Shown here piece after piece: positions 16,766 through 25,410 of a stretch of 45,087 bases of DNA. Below the pieces are notes generated by a model, which searched no databases, was not told the DNA's origin, and worked only from the letters and a program-made list of their open reading frames with translations. Each line of letters opens with the position of its first letter. Position 1 is the first letter of the stretch. Origin of the DNA: JAHHUA01 sp036635475. GTDB taxonomy: Bacteria; Bacillota; Clostridia; Oscillospirales; Ruminococcaceae. The stretch covers positions 1 through 45,087 of the forward strand of contig JAVWQH010000018.1 in NCBI GenBank assembly GCA_036635475.1, written 5' to 3'. A program made the position numbers and the translations under genes.

Positions 16766-17086
16766 ATGAATACCCAATTCCGAAAAGGAGTTATCGAAAT
16801 GTGTATTCTGGCTCTTATTGAACGCAATGATATGTATGGATATGAGATTGTCCAAAGTATCGCTTGCTATACCGAGATAAATGAGGGAACTGTTTATCCT
16901 ATTTTAAGGCGTCTTACACTGGACGAATATTTTGTTACATACCTTAAAGAAAGTACAACAGGACCTGCGAGAAAATATTATCACTTAACTGAAAAAGGCT
17001 CGGCATATCTTGGTTCATTAAAGCTGGATTGGGCAGATTTTTCCAAAATGGTCAACATTATATTGAGAGGTGAAGGTAATGACTAA
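16766..17086 (+). CDS. PadR family transcriptional regulator
   Basis: A 106-residue winged-helix repressor of the short PadR type. Typical features are RKGVIEMCILALIERNDMYGYEIVQ (first helix and loop), INEGTVYPILRRL (recognition helix) and PARKYYHLTEKG (wing). The ATG follows GAGAGGTG. Its last codons overlap the next gene. PadR genes in this arrangement usually repress their own operon, which encodes the HAAS-domain protein and a secreted or membrane protein. Confidence 0.92.
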   Translation: MNTQFRKGVIEMCILALIERNDMYGYEIVQSIACYTEINEGTVYPILRRLTLDEYFVTYLKESTTGPARKYYHLTEKGSAYLGSLKLDWADFSKMVNIILRGEGND

Positions 17087-17732
17087 GTTAGAATATTTAG
17101 AAAAATTGGAAAACAAACTAAGAAAATCAATGCCTCAAAAAGAAGTAAATGACATTATCAGAGATTATGTCGAATATTTTGAGGACGGCAAAGTGCAAGG
17201 TAAATGCGATGACGAAATTGCCGCAAAATTGGGAAATCCCGAAATGATTGCACAACAAATTTTGGACGAAAATGGATATGATGTTGAAAAAGCTAAAAAG
17301 AACTTTAAGGATAGTGTGAGCAATTCTTGGGGAAAAATTAAAAAAATCAAATTTTTTAATATTTTTAAATATTTTTTCATCGGAATATTAATGCTGTTTA
17401 TTATTTTTATCGGTTGTGTATTGGTTGGCACTGTGATTGTTTTATTAGTACCTATGATAGGAGTAGTTTTGGCGGCTGCATTAGCTTTATTATGCGGCGG
17501 AATAGCCTTACTTATATTTGCGGGAATTATTTTCAGCTTGTTTAATCCGATTATTTCAATGCTTGCATTTATTGCTGCAATCGCTTGTTTTGCACTTGGA
17601 ATATTTTTAATCGGACTTACTTGTATGGCTTTGGTTTGTCTTTGGAAAATAACCAAAAATCTGTTTTTTAAATCTTGCCAAATGCTTAATACAAAATCCA
17701 GACCTGTTGAGGAGGTAAATGATAATGAATAA
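17079..17732 (+). CDS. HAAS/DUF1700 domain membrane protein
   Basis: A 217-residue protein. Residues 1-80 form the HAAS signalling domain (MTKLEYLEKLENKLRK, DYVEYFEDGKVQGKCDDEIAAKLGNPEMIAQQI). The rest has about four membrane helices (about 92-190). I place the start at the ATG 17079-17081, 8 nt after AGAGG and overlapping the padR stop, rather than the upstream GTG. In this family the HAAS domain is thought to couple PadR regulators to membrane partners. The next gene overlaps by 8 nt, so the three genes are coupled. Confidence 0.9.
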   Translation: MTKLEYLEKLENKLRKSMPQKEVNDIIRDYVEYFEDGKVQGKCDDEIAAKLGNPEMIAQQILDENGYDVEKAKKNFKDSVSNSWGKIKKIKFFNIFKYFFIGILMLFIIFIGCVLVGTVIVLLVPMIGVVLAAALALLCGGIALLIFAGIIFSLFNPIISMLAFIAAIACFALGIFLIGLTCMALVCLWKITKNLFFKSCQMLNTKSRPVEEVNDNE

Positions 17733-18855
17733 ACTTAAAAAAATAACCGCTATATCGGGTATTGTATTCTTAGTATGCCTTGTTGCGGCTGCAATTTTGA
17801 TACCTATTTCTGTCAACAGCGGTATAGAATATTTTAATGAAATGCTTCAAGAAGATGCTGAATTATCTAAGGAAACGATTATTGAGGGGAATATTAAAAA
17901 ATTAAGCCTTGATTATAATAATTATTCATCAATAAAAGTCAGAAAATCTCTCGATTCCAAAATTCATATTATGACTATGGACAGAGGATATTTTAAGTGG
18001 GATATTGATGTTCAAACCTTATCAGATGATGAAACCGCAGTGATGATTAAAAAGAATACATCAAATTCTATTATTGATAAATCCACAATCGCAAAATCAA
18101 TTAAATCTTTCTTGGATACATCTTATGATGTTATTATTTATATGCCCGAAAATATTGACCTTGTAAGCGAACAATTATATTTGATTAACCCATACACTAA
18201 TCAGCCTTATGAAAATTCGAGAAATATCAATGAAGTTCAAAAAGAGGAAACCTCATATTTGACAATGTCCAGAATACGAAATGAAATAAGAAAGAATATT
18301 GTTGATATCCAAAGTGAAAAAATAAAATTCAAGGAGAGAAATGAGGGCGGGATTGATGAGTATTTATCTTGTACTAACTCTGCATATGAAACAATTATCA
18401 GCCTCAGGACTCAACTTGTTGATGCTGTTGTAAACAGGTTTTATGAGGGAAAAAGTAATCCGGAAATGGAACTTCTAGTTTATAAGCTCACTGAAAAAGA
18501 ACAGGAAAGAGATATTAAAGAACTTGAAATTGATATTATTTCAAGAAAACATCAAGATGAATCATATTCAAAAGAACCGAATACATCGCTTATCAGAGAG
18601 TTGAAAAATGATATTTCCGTTCTTGAAAAGGAAATTGCTACGCTAACTAAACAATTTGACGATTTTTCCACAGTGAAAATTGATGGAACATCTCTTGATG
18701 AAACAGCCGAAGTAATCATAAACAGCACAGTTACTTCATCAGAATCTGTCGATATTGTTTCCAGTCCAACTTCAAGCAATTCCTCAACGGAAAGCGCATC
18801 ATCCAGTCCAACTTCAAGCAATTCCTCAAGCGAAAGCACATCATCTTCAAAATAA
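17725..18855 (+). CDS. DUF4097-like membrane-anchored protein with coiled coil and Ser-rich tail
   Basis: A 376-residue protein, third in the padR operon. The ATG at 17725 (9 nt from GGAGG) is preferred over the ATG at 17719, which is only 3 nt away. An N-terminal membrane helix (about 8-29) is followed by a beta-type region (EGNIKKLSLDYNNYSSIKVRKS, YDVIIYMPENIDL) recalling DUF4097 putative-adhesin proteins, which often follow PadR-HAAS pairs. The usual right-handed beta-helix repeats are replaced by a long charged helical region (about 190-315, likely coiled coil). The end is a Ser/Thr-rich tail with two 14-residue repeats. The function is unknown. Confidence 0.75.
   Translation: MNKLKKITAISGIVFLVCLVAAAILIPISVNSGIEYFNEMLQEDAELSKETIIEGNIKKLSLDYNNYSSIKVRKSLDSKIHIMTMDRGYFKWDIDVQTLSDDETAVMIKKNTSNSIIDKSTIAKSIKSFLDTSYDVIIYMPENIDLVSEQLYLINPYTNQPYENSRNINEVQKEETSYLTMSRIRNEIRKNIVDIQSEKIKFKERNEGGIDEYLSCTNSAYETIISLRTQLVDAVVNRFYEGKSNPEMELLVYKLTEKEQERDIKELEIDIISRKHQDESYSKEPNTSLIRELKNDISVLEKEIATLTKQFDDFSTVKIDGTSLDETAEVIINSTVTSSESVDIVSSPTSSNSSTESASSSPTSSNSSSESTSSSK
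18760..18843 (+). repeat. Two tandem 42-bp repeats coding for a Ser-rich tail
   Basis: Two nearly identical 42-bp copies (18760-18801 and 18802-18843) begin TCCAGTCCAACTTCAAGCAA and differ at a few positions. They encode the 14-residue unit SPTSSNSSxESxSS and suggest recent in-frame duplication. Confidence 0.85.
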
Positions 18856-18863
18856 GCATAGAA

Positions 18864-18900
18864 AAAAAGCAGCCGATAATTTTATCGGCTGCTTTTTATT
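18864..18900 (+). terminator. Bidirectional terminator
   Basis: AAAAAGCAGCCGATAA (18864-18879) pairs perfectly with TTATCGGCTGCTTTTT (18882-18897). Poly-T follows on both strands. It ends the padR operon and the diguanylate cyclase gene. Confidence 0.92.
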
Positions 18901-18915
18901 GCATTTTTATTTAAT

Positions 18916-20466
18916 TTAAACATCAAGGGGTTGAGCCATTTGTATAGTGTTTTTGGTTTCTTTGCTCTTATATAAAGCTCGGTCAGCTTTGATAATAAGG
19001 CTATAAATATCGGAGTTAGTTTCAACATTTTCAATACAAATACCTGTTGATATTGTTACAACACCAATTCTGGAGTTAGGGTTTTTGAGGTTTTTACTTT
19101 GAACAATATTGTGAAGTTTATTAACAATTGAGTAAACTTCCTCTTCTTCTTTGCCAAAAAACATCATCAAAAATTCATCTCCGCCATATCTCAAAGCGAG
19201 GATATCATGGTTACAAAGTTTTTTTGTTTCCTCAGCAATAAACTGGAGGCATCTGTCGCCCTCAAGATGTCCGTTGCTGTCATTATATTGTTTAAAGTTA
19301 TCCACATCAAAAAATGCAATAGCAACACTTTGGTTAGTTTTGCAAGCCACCTCAAATTTTGGAGAAATAACATTATTAAACGCACGACGATTATATAACT
19401 TTGTGAGAGTATCCGTCATTGAATCAAGTTCAGAATTTGCAATTTTCTTTTCCATTTCAAACATACTGACTTTATCTCTAAGATTTTCCGCATTAATTTT
19501 TTGCAGATTTTTTCTTTCAATTTCGCCTACTTCATAGTATTTTATAATCATAGATTGTTTTAGAGTTTCATCATGGAGCTTATTAGCAAGTTGTATCAAA
19601 GAATAATAATATTCACGTTCAAGATTGTTGACTTTATAATCATATATTAGTGTTCCGCAGAGTTTCAAAAATTCTTCAGCTTCATCAGTGTAATCCATAT
19701 TAATCCAAAACTCAACGGTTCGGAGCAAATCTTTAAGTAAGTCGGCATCAAAATTGGCTTTGATGTCAACGATAAATTCTTCAAAGCTTCGTCTTGCATC
19801 TTCTCTTTGATTTTTACGCATTTCAATAAACATACGGCAAATAGTTAAATTTATGTTGCATTTTTTAACTTCTTTTGAACTTTCAAAAGAGAGCTGGCAC
19901 CATTTGCTGTATAATTTTTCCAAACTCGGAAGGTCGTTTAATCCGTTGTAACAAAGACTTAAATTTGCATATATGTATAAAAGTGCCCGAGGGCTTTCTC
20001 CCGGACGGTTTTTTATTTCACGAATACCTCTTCTAAGAAATCTTATTGCATTATCATAATCATAAATATCTTTGTGGATACTGCCGATATTGTTATATAT
20101 CAAAGCTAAAAGGTTGTGGATACCGGTTTGTTCGGAATATCGAATGGCATCAATATAATAATCAATAGACGCAACGATATTACCCTTTAGGTCAGTGATA
20201 ATTCCTAATAAGTTATTAGCATATATAATTTCAATTGTAGGGGGAAAAAGTTCAAGTAATTTCAGAGCTTTTCTTGCATACCTATCTGATTTTTCTAAAT
20301 TGTCACTGTAATATTCTAATTGTGCCTTATATGTATATGCCCTTCCAAGCAAGAAGTCATCGTTTAGATCTTTAGCATATTTAATCATTTTTGTAACAAT
20401 AGGAGATTGCCTGACTGAATAGAATAAATTCGCATTAAACTCTTCCAGTAAGTCCTCAAAATTCAT
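18916..20466 (-). CDS. TPR-GGDEF diguanylate cyclase
   Basis: A 516-residue cytoplasmic protein. Residues 1-300 are TPR-like helical repeats (LGRAYTYKAQLEYYSDNLEKSDRYARKAL, LALIYNNIGSIHKDIYDYDNAI). A short linker helix (about 310-345) leads to a GGDEF domain (about 346-510) with the intact active-site motif GGDEF at 428-432 and NDSNGHLEGD upstream. It should make c-di-GMP from two GTP. The inhibitory RxxD site before GGDEF reads CNHD, so product inhibition is probably lost. There is no membrane segment; the TPR region probably senses a protein partner. GGAGG precedes the ATG. Confidence 0.92.
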   Translation of the reverse strand: MNFEDLLEEFNANLFYSVRQSPIVTKMIKYAKDLNDDFLLGRAYTYKAQLEYYSDNLEKSDRYARKALKLLELFPPTIEIIYANNLLGIITDLKGNIVASIDYYIDAIRYSEQTGIHNLLALIYNNIGSIHKDIYDYDNAIRFLRRGIREIKNRPGESPRALLYIYANLSLCYNGLNDLPSLEKLYSKWCQLSFESSKEVKKCNINLTICRMFIEMRKNQREDARRSFEEFIVDIKANFDADLLKDLLRTVEFWINMDYTDEAEEFLKLCGTLIYDYKVNNLEREYYYSLIQLANKLHDETLKQSMIIKYYEVGEIERKNLQKINAENLRDKVSMFEMEKKIANSELDSMTDTLTKLYNRRAFNNVISPKFEVACKTNQSVAIAFFDVDNFKQYNDSNGHLEGDRCLQFIAEETKKLCNHDILALRYGGDEFLMMFFGKEEEEVYSIVNKLHNIVQSKNLKNPNSRIGVVTISTGICIENVETNSDIYSLIIKADRALYKSKETKNTIQMAQPLDV

Positions 20467-20751
20467 TCAAATTCCTCCTTCCGCAATATAAATATTATAT
20501 ACTATCCAACACATTTTTTCAACTGGTATAAACAAAAATGTATATTTGCACAAAAATACCGGAAAAGTATCAACGCATTACCTATAAAAAATGAATATTT
20601 TTGTGATTTTTATGTCATTTAATATGGAAATTGGTATGAAAAAATTGCAGTATAAGTGAAAATTTTGCATAAGTAAAAAATTATTTGATTATTATTGTTA
20701 GTGATAATAAACGATAATTTAATCATTTTATTGACATATATATGAAAAAAA

Positions 20752-21186
20752 TCAGCTTATATTTTTGGCTTCAACAACTCCATTTAAGTTTTCCAGAAAT
20801 TTTATTATATCCTCAGCAACAAGTTCTGGCTTATTGATTTTCGCACAAATAGAAACCGGTGCAACTGAGTCAACGGGAATATTTTGATTAACAGTAATAA
20901 TATTTGTTCCAACCTTATAAAGATTAGCGAGGACATTTGAAAGAATACCCGGTTCATCTTCCAATTTAAGGTGGATATTAATCATTTTTTCAGATAAATC
21001 TTTGTCATAGGAATAAACACTATCTTTGTATTTATAGTAAGCACTTCTTGAAATTCCTGCCATTTTTGCAGCTTCAGAAGAATTTTTCGCCTTGCCCTGT
21101 GCCAAAAGTTTCTTGGCATTGACAACTTTTAAATATACATCGGGGAGATTTTTTGTTTCCACCAATAGGTATCTTGGAATATCCAT
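20752..21186 (-). CDS. ACT domain protein of the PheB/UPF0735 family
   Basis: A 144-residue protein. A helix-turn-helix-like N-terminal part (VVNAKKLLAQGKAKNSSEAAKMAGISRSAYYKYKDSV) is followed by an ACT domain (about 68-144, with INIHLKLEDEPGILSNVLANLYKVGTNIITVNQ). ACT domains bind amino acids; the family is linked to aromatic amino acid metabolism by its name only. The ATG has AGGAAG upstream. It is monocistronic and no clear terminator is visible. Confidence 0.9.
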   Translation of the reverse strand: MDIPRYLLVETKNLPDVYLKVVNAKKLLAQGKAKNSSEAAKMAGISRSAYYKYKDSVYSYDKDLSEKMINIHLKLEDEPGILSNVLANLYKVGTNIITVNQNIPVDSVAPVSICAKINKPELVAEDIIKFLENLNGVVEAKNIS

Positions 21187-21322
21187 TGTGCCACACTTCC
21201 TAAGTTTTTATGTAGAAAAATAATTAGTAATACAAATAAATAATTATATGTCTATAGATAAACAATATACTACAAACGTTAAATTAATTCAAGATAAATA
21301 TTAAGAAAAACAGGTGATTTTT

Positions 21323-22396
21323 TTGAATAACGATAAAAAAATTAAGCTTATTGTTTCCACATTATATATTGTTACTATAATTGGCATTGCTGCTTTTGGA
21401 TTTAGAATAATACTTCCTTGTTTAATGCCATTTATAATTGGTTTTTTTGTTGCATATTTGCTCAGACCTATGATTACTTTTTTATATCTCAAACTAAAAT
21501 TCAATAAATCCATCGGAACTATTCTTTCTATTATATTGTTCTATACTGTCATTGGTGTTAGTCTATGGCTGATTATTTTATTTATGGCAACACAAATTGC
21601 CGATTTTGCGGAAAATCTGCCGAACATATACGAAAATTATTTTTTGCCGTCAATAAACCAACTGAGCAATTATTCCATAGATATTATATCAAGATTAAGC
21701 CCAGAAATAGCTAATACAGTTGACAAAATAACTGCATTAATCCTGTCTGATTTGACAAGTATTGTTTCAGCAATATCGGGAAAAACAATAAAAATCATCA
21801 CCGATTTCTCAAAAAATTTACCTCTTTTTGCAATTGCAACTATTTTTACGTTTGTTTCGTCAATTTTAATTTCAAAGGATTATGATGAGATTGTCTTATT
21901 TCTAAAACGTCAAATTCCAATAAAACAAATACCTATATTTAATGGCATCAAGCATTTTCTAAAAGGCAAAATAGTTAAATTCATCAGGGCATATTTTATT
22001 ATTATGCTAATAACTTTTTGCGAACTTTTTATTGGATTATCATTTTTGAGAGTGGAAAATTCTCTTGCTATTGCAATTATAATAGCAATTTTGGATATTA
22101 TGCCTATTTTAGGAAGTGGAATTGCGCTAGTGCCTTGGGGTTGTTTTGCTTTGGTAAAAGGTCAAGTGCCTTTCGGAATTGGTATATTTTTAATTTATTT
22201 TATTATTTCATTTGTCAGAACTTTTTTAGAACCCAAAATTGTGGGCGACCAAATTGGCTTGCACCCTCTTGCAACAATAATAGCAATGTTTTGTGGAATT
22301 AAACTTATGGGGTTTGCAGGAATAATAATTGCACCATTGCTCTTGCTTACAATAAAATATCTCAATGATAATAAAATAATAAATCTGTATCATTGA
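21323..22396 (+). CDS. AI-2E family transporter (YtvI-like permease)
   Basis: A 357-residue membrane protein with about eight helices. The helical pair at the N-terminus, the central soluble region (NLPNIYENYFLPSINQLSNYS), the LISKDYDEIVLFLKRQIP segment and the C-terminal IMPILGSGIALVPWG and FLEPKIVGDQIGLHPL motifs are diagnostic of the family. I use TTG at 21323 (MNNDKK), 5 nt after AGGTGA, rather than the GTG at 21314 that lies inside that site. Members include sporulation protein YtvI and Na+/H+ or AI-2 related transporters, so the substrate is open. Confidence 0.88.
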   Translation: MNNDKKIKLIVSTLYIVTIIGIAAFGFRIILPCLMPFIIGFFVAYLLRPMITFLYLKLKFNKSIGTILSIILFYTVIGVSLWLIILFMATQIADFAENLPNIYENYFLPSINQLSNYSIDIISRLSPEIANTVDKITALILSDLTSIVSAISGKTIKIITDFSKNLPLFAIATIFTFVSSILISKDYDEIVLFLKRQIPIKQIPIFNGIKHFLKGKIVKFIRAYFIIMLITFCELFIGLSFLRVENSLAIAIIIAILDIMPILGSGIALVPWGCFALVKGQVPFGIGIFLIYFIISFVRTFLEPKIVGDQIGLHPLATIIAMFCGIKLMGFAGIIIAPLLLLTIKYLNDNKIINLYH

Positions 22397-22400
22397 TTTT

Positions 22401-22433
22401 ATAAAAAATAGCACTACATTTTATTGCAGTGCT
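22401..22433. terminator. Bidirectional terminator
   Basis: TAGCACTACA pairs with TGCAGTGCTA (hairpin 22409-22433, one G-U pair). A/T runs on both sides make it usable by the permease gene and the convergent anti-sigma gene. Confidence 0.75.
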
Positions 22434-22444
22434 AAAATTTTATA

Positions 22445-23539
22445 TTACAGCGAACTTCCTAAACAAGCTTCCACTATTGCCGGAGCTTTTCCGTCAAGCT
22501 GAATTACTGATTTAATGGAATAAATCGGCAAAACAGGCATAGGGGAGATGGAAATTGCATTAAGGGGAAGTTGTTCATATTTTTTTGTGTAGCCGTCATA
22601 AAAGAACGGAATAAGCATTTCATCTGACAAATATTTTGATTCAACAGATGGCAAACTTTTTTGTGTAACCAGATTAAATGTGAAAGCATCATCACTTAAT
22701 GTTGCTGAAACGCAAACGCCCTCTTGAGATATTGTGTAAACTTCTTTTGGACTTTTTGGCTGACTAATGTCGATAACATCAACATTAGTTGTTGCACAAT
22801 CCAAATAAATTGTTTCATTATCAACATTCAAAGCAGTTGCACAATTCAAAGGGACAGCATCATAAACGGCTATTAAATTGGTTTCTGTGGCAAATAAGTA
22901 GTTGAAATTGTTGGCTTGCTCAAATTTAATTGTACCTAATACTTCATCGTTTGCATTATCTTTTATGTCGATACAGTAGGTATCATCATTCAAATAAACG
23001 TTAAAACTGTTGAGCGCATTTGTGGCTGACATAGAATATGAAGACGGAGCAGACTTAAATTCAGTGACAATTCCATCGTTTGCTACAGCCGCTTGTGAAG
23101 AACTGTTGCCAACAATTTCAGTTCCATTTTCACAAAAGTTTCGCTTGTTGTCCATATTAATAATGTCAAGCGCAGCTCTTATATCATCAAAACTTGTTGA
23201 TGGCATTTGTGCCATTTGAGGTTGAGGGGAGGCGTCAACGTTAGATTTTGCAGCATTAGTGTCTTGTGCGGTTTCTAAGTTGTTGTATTTTTGTGTATTA
23301 TCGAAGTAAAAGGATAATCCAATTACAAAAATAAATGTTGCGGCTAAAAGCCAAGGGGATTTCAGGCTGAGATAAGTAGTTTTAGAAGATTTGCCATTTG
23401 TTGGCTCAGGTTCATCAATTTTGACATCGTCCAGTAAATTTACAAGGTTTTTGCCTTGCAGCTTTTCAGGCAGCAAAATTGTATTATCGTATTGTTTAAT
23501 TGAATTTATAAGATGTTGATTTTCTTTGTTCATTTTCAC
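22445..23539 (-). CDS. Anti-sigma-like membrane protein with shortened beta-propeller domain
   Basis: A 364-residue protein encoded 14 nt after an ECF sigma factor, so probably its regulator. The cytoplasmic part (1-60) carries KLQGKNLVNLLDD; one membrane helix (about 63-80) follows. The outer part contains segments such as VDVIDISQPKSPKEVYTISQ and VTQKSLPSVESKYLSDEMLI that resemble blades of the Beta_propel family (secreted beta-propeller proteins). As I recall, those domains run about 500 residues; here the similarity stops at AIVEACLGSSL and the gene ends directly before a terminator, so most of the propeller is missing. The start is GTG at 23539, 6 nt after GGGGG; the ATG at 23533 is an alternative. 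Confidence 0.75.
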   Translation of the reverse strand: MKMNKENQHLINSIKQYDNTILLPEKLQGKNLVNLLDDVKIDEPEPTNGKSSKTTYLSLKSPWLLAATFIFVIGLSFYFDNTQKYNNLETAQDTNAAKSNVDASPQPQMAQMPSTSFDDIRAALDIINMDNKRNFCENGTEIVGNSSSQAAVANDGIVTEFKSAPSSYSMSATNALNSFNVYLNDDTYCIDIKDNANDEVLGTIKFEQANNFNYLFATETNLIAVYDAVPLNCATALNVDNETIYLDCATTNVDVIDISQPKSPKEVYTISQEGVCVSATLSDDAFTFNLVTQKSLPSVESKYLSDEMLIPFFYDGYTKKYEQLPLNAISISPMPVLPIYSIKSVIQLDGKAPAIVEACLGSSL

Positions 23540-23553
23540 TTAAATCCCCCTTT

Positions 23554-24084
23554 CTAATTTTTTTGCAGCATATTTCTCATTTTAGCATAGGTTCTATGCA
23601 GTTTAGAGCTAACTGTTCCATGAGGCAAATCCATCATATTGGAAATTTCTTTTGTAGTGTAGCCATGTAAGGACGAAAGCAAAAGTATATTGCGTTCATC
23701 AATCGCTAGTTTATCGATAGCTGATTTAAGCGTTGTTTGTTCGGTTATTTCATCTTCAACGCTAAAATTGTCATCAACTAAATCAAGCTCATCATCTATA
23801 TCCGAGTTCGGTCTATCTTTAATGTATTGAGCAATTTTCCTCTTGCACCTTGTGTATAAGATTTTCATAATCCAAGGCTTAAAGCTGTTTTCGTCACGCA
23901 GTCCTTTTATGCCTTTATAAGCTTCTATAAAAGTTTCACTCACAATATCCTCTGCATCATGGGGATTTCCAAGATTGTAGAGTGCCAAGCGATAAAGGTC
24001 AGCGGCAACACTGTCATATAGACTGGCAAATGCCTCTTTATCGCCATTTTTAGCAAGTAAAACAATATTTGCGGATATTTTCAT
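23554..24084 (-). CDS. ECF-type RNA polymerase sigma factor
   Basis: A 176-residue sigma-70 family protein with only regions 2 and 4. Region 2 has FASLYDSVAADLYRLALYNL, the DAEDIVSETFIEAYKG core-binding segment and FKPWIMKILYTRCKRKIAQY. Region 4 has INKLAIDERN-type residues (LAIDERNILLLSSLHGYTTKEISNMMDLPHGTVSSKLHRTYAKMR), a standard -35-binding helix-turn-helix. The ATG follows AAGGTGGTG. It is co-transcribed with a membrane anti-sigma-like protein, implying control by an envelope signal. Confidence 0.93.
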   Translation of the reverse strand: MKISANIVLLAKNGDKEAFASLYDSVAADLYRLALYNLGNPHDAEDIVSETFIEAYKGIKGLRDENSFKPWIMKILYTRCKRKIAQYIKDRPNSDIDDELDLVDDNFSVEDEITEQTTLKSAIDKLAIDERNILLLSSLHGYTTKEISNMMDLPHGTVSSKLHRTYAKMRNMLQKN

Positions 24085-24408
24085 TTTGCACCACCTTTTA
24101 ATCTATGCTATCAAAAATAAGCTGAAACAAGTATTAAATTGTGTGGGCTGTTTATAATGTGTTGAATTAATCATAATTTATTGCACATAAATCAGCTTTT
24201 AAAATAATTATAATATTTGTTGAAAAATTGATATATTTGTCTAAAACCGTCAGAACATTTTTTAAGTTAAGCTTTATTATAACATATTTTTGCTTCAATG
24301 TATACAAAAACAAATAGTGTAGCATAAAATTGCCACTGTTAAAAGTCATAAAAATAGTTTATAATAGAAACAAACGTTATAACATTTGATTATAATTGAG
24401 GTGGAAAA
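24085..24408. other. Divergent intergenic region between ECF sigma and LysR genes
   Basis: A 324-bp AT-rich gap. A TATAAT at 24360-24365 with a weak upstream TGTTAA may serve the LysR gene. It likely also holds the autoregulated sigma promoter, but I could not identify a clear AAC-type -35. No gene or tRNA is seen. Confidence 0.4.
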
Positions 24409-25323
24409 ATGAGCATTAATTTTGAATATTACAAGGTTTTTTATTGTGTTGCCCAAAACGGAAGTATTTCGGGAGCGGCACATAAACTTTTTATTTCTCA
24501 ACCCGCTGTTAGCCAAGCTATTAAACAACTGGAGAGCAATTTGGGCAGCAGTTTGTTTTTTCGCACCCCAAAAGGGGTTAAACTAACGCCTGAGGGAGAT
24601 TCACTTTATTCATATATTGCCCAAGGTTGTGACTATTTCTTGCAAGCGGAAAGTATGTTTAAGGATATGCTGAGCCTTGAAAGCGGAGAGATTAGGATTG
24701 GTGCAAGCGATATGACACTTAAATTTTTCCTTTTGCCATATCTTGAAAAATTCCACAAAGAATATCCTAAAATTAAAATAAAAGTCACCAATGCGCCCAC
24801 TCCCGAAACAATAGAAAACCTTAAAAATGGAGATATTGACTTTGGAATAGTGTCATCACCTGTTTTGCAAAACAAGTGGATGGAGGTATATCCCGTTTGG
24901 AATATTCAAGATGTTTTTGTTGCGGGAAAACGTTTTCAACATCTCAAATATAAAACAGTTACATTAAATGAACTCACAGTTCAACCAATAATAATGCTTG
25001 AGGGCAGAACCAGTACAAGAAAATTTATTGATGATTTTATGGGGTTTAATGGGCTTAGAATTAACCCGGAATTTGAACTTGCCACAAGCGAATTGATTGT
25101 TGAATTTGCAACAAGGGGTTTGGGGATAGGCTGTGTTGTAAAGGATTTTTCTCGCAGACAAGTTAAGGAGGGACAGCTTTTTGAACTCAATCTGGAAACT
25201 CCAATCCCATCAAGAAAAATGTGGGTTATTAATCATAGCAAAATTCCTGTTTGTGCAGCGGGAAAAAAGCTTTTGATGATGATGGAAGATGAGCAAAAAA
25301 AGAAAGAGGCAATTATTAAATAA
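24409..25323 (+). CDS. LysR family transcriptional regulator
   Basis: A 304-residue LysR protein. The N-terminal winged helix-turn-helix (about 1-62) reads FYCVAQNGSISGAAHKLFISQPAVSQAIKQLESNLGSSLFFRTPKGVKLTPEG. The C-terminal periplasmic-binding-like effector domain (about 90-295) has GEIRIGASDMTLKFFLLPYL and LGIGCVVKDFS. The ATG has GAGGTGG upstream. Its target is not clear: the divergent neighbour is the ECF sigma factor, and no metabolic operon lies next to it. Confidence 0.93.
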   Translation: MSINFEYYKVFYCVAQNGSISGAAHKLFISQPAVSQAIKQLESNLGSSLFFRTPKGVKLTPEGDSLYSYIAQGCDYFLQAESMFKDMLSLESGEIRIGASDMTLKFFLLPYLEKFHKEYPKIKIKVTNAPTPETIENLKNGDIDFGIVSSPVLQNKWMEVYPVWNIQDVFVAGKRFQHLKYKTVTLNELTVQPIIMLEGRTSTRKFIDDFMGFNGLRINPEFELATSELIVEFATRGLGIGCVVKDFSRRQVKEGQLFELNLETPIPSRKMWVINHSKIPVCAAGKKLLMMMEDEQKKKEAIIK

Positions 25324-25360
25324 AAAATGGACTGGTGTCGGATTAAACCGATACCAGTCC
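25322..25360 (-). terminator. Terminator of glyS, also usable by the LysR gene
   Basis: GGACTGGTGTCGG (25329-25341) pairs with CCGATACCAGTCC (25348-25360) with one G-U pair. On the minus strand ATTTTTTATTT follows directly, a strong terminator for glyS. Confidence 0.88.
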
Positions 25361-25410
25361 TTAAAAATGCTTTTGTTAAGACAAATAAATTAAAATGTTG
25401 CCGAAAGAAG

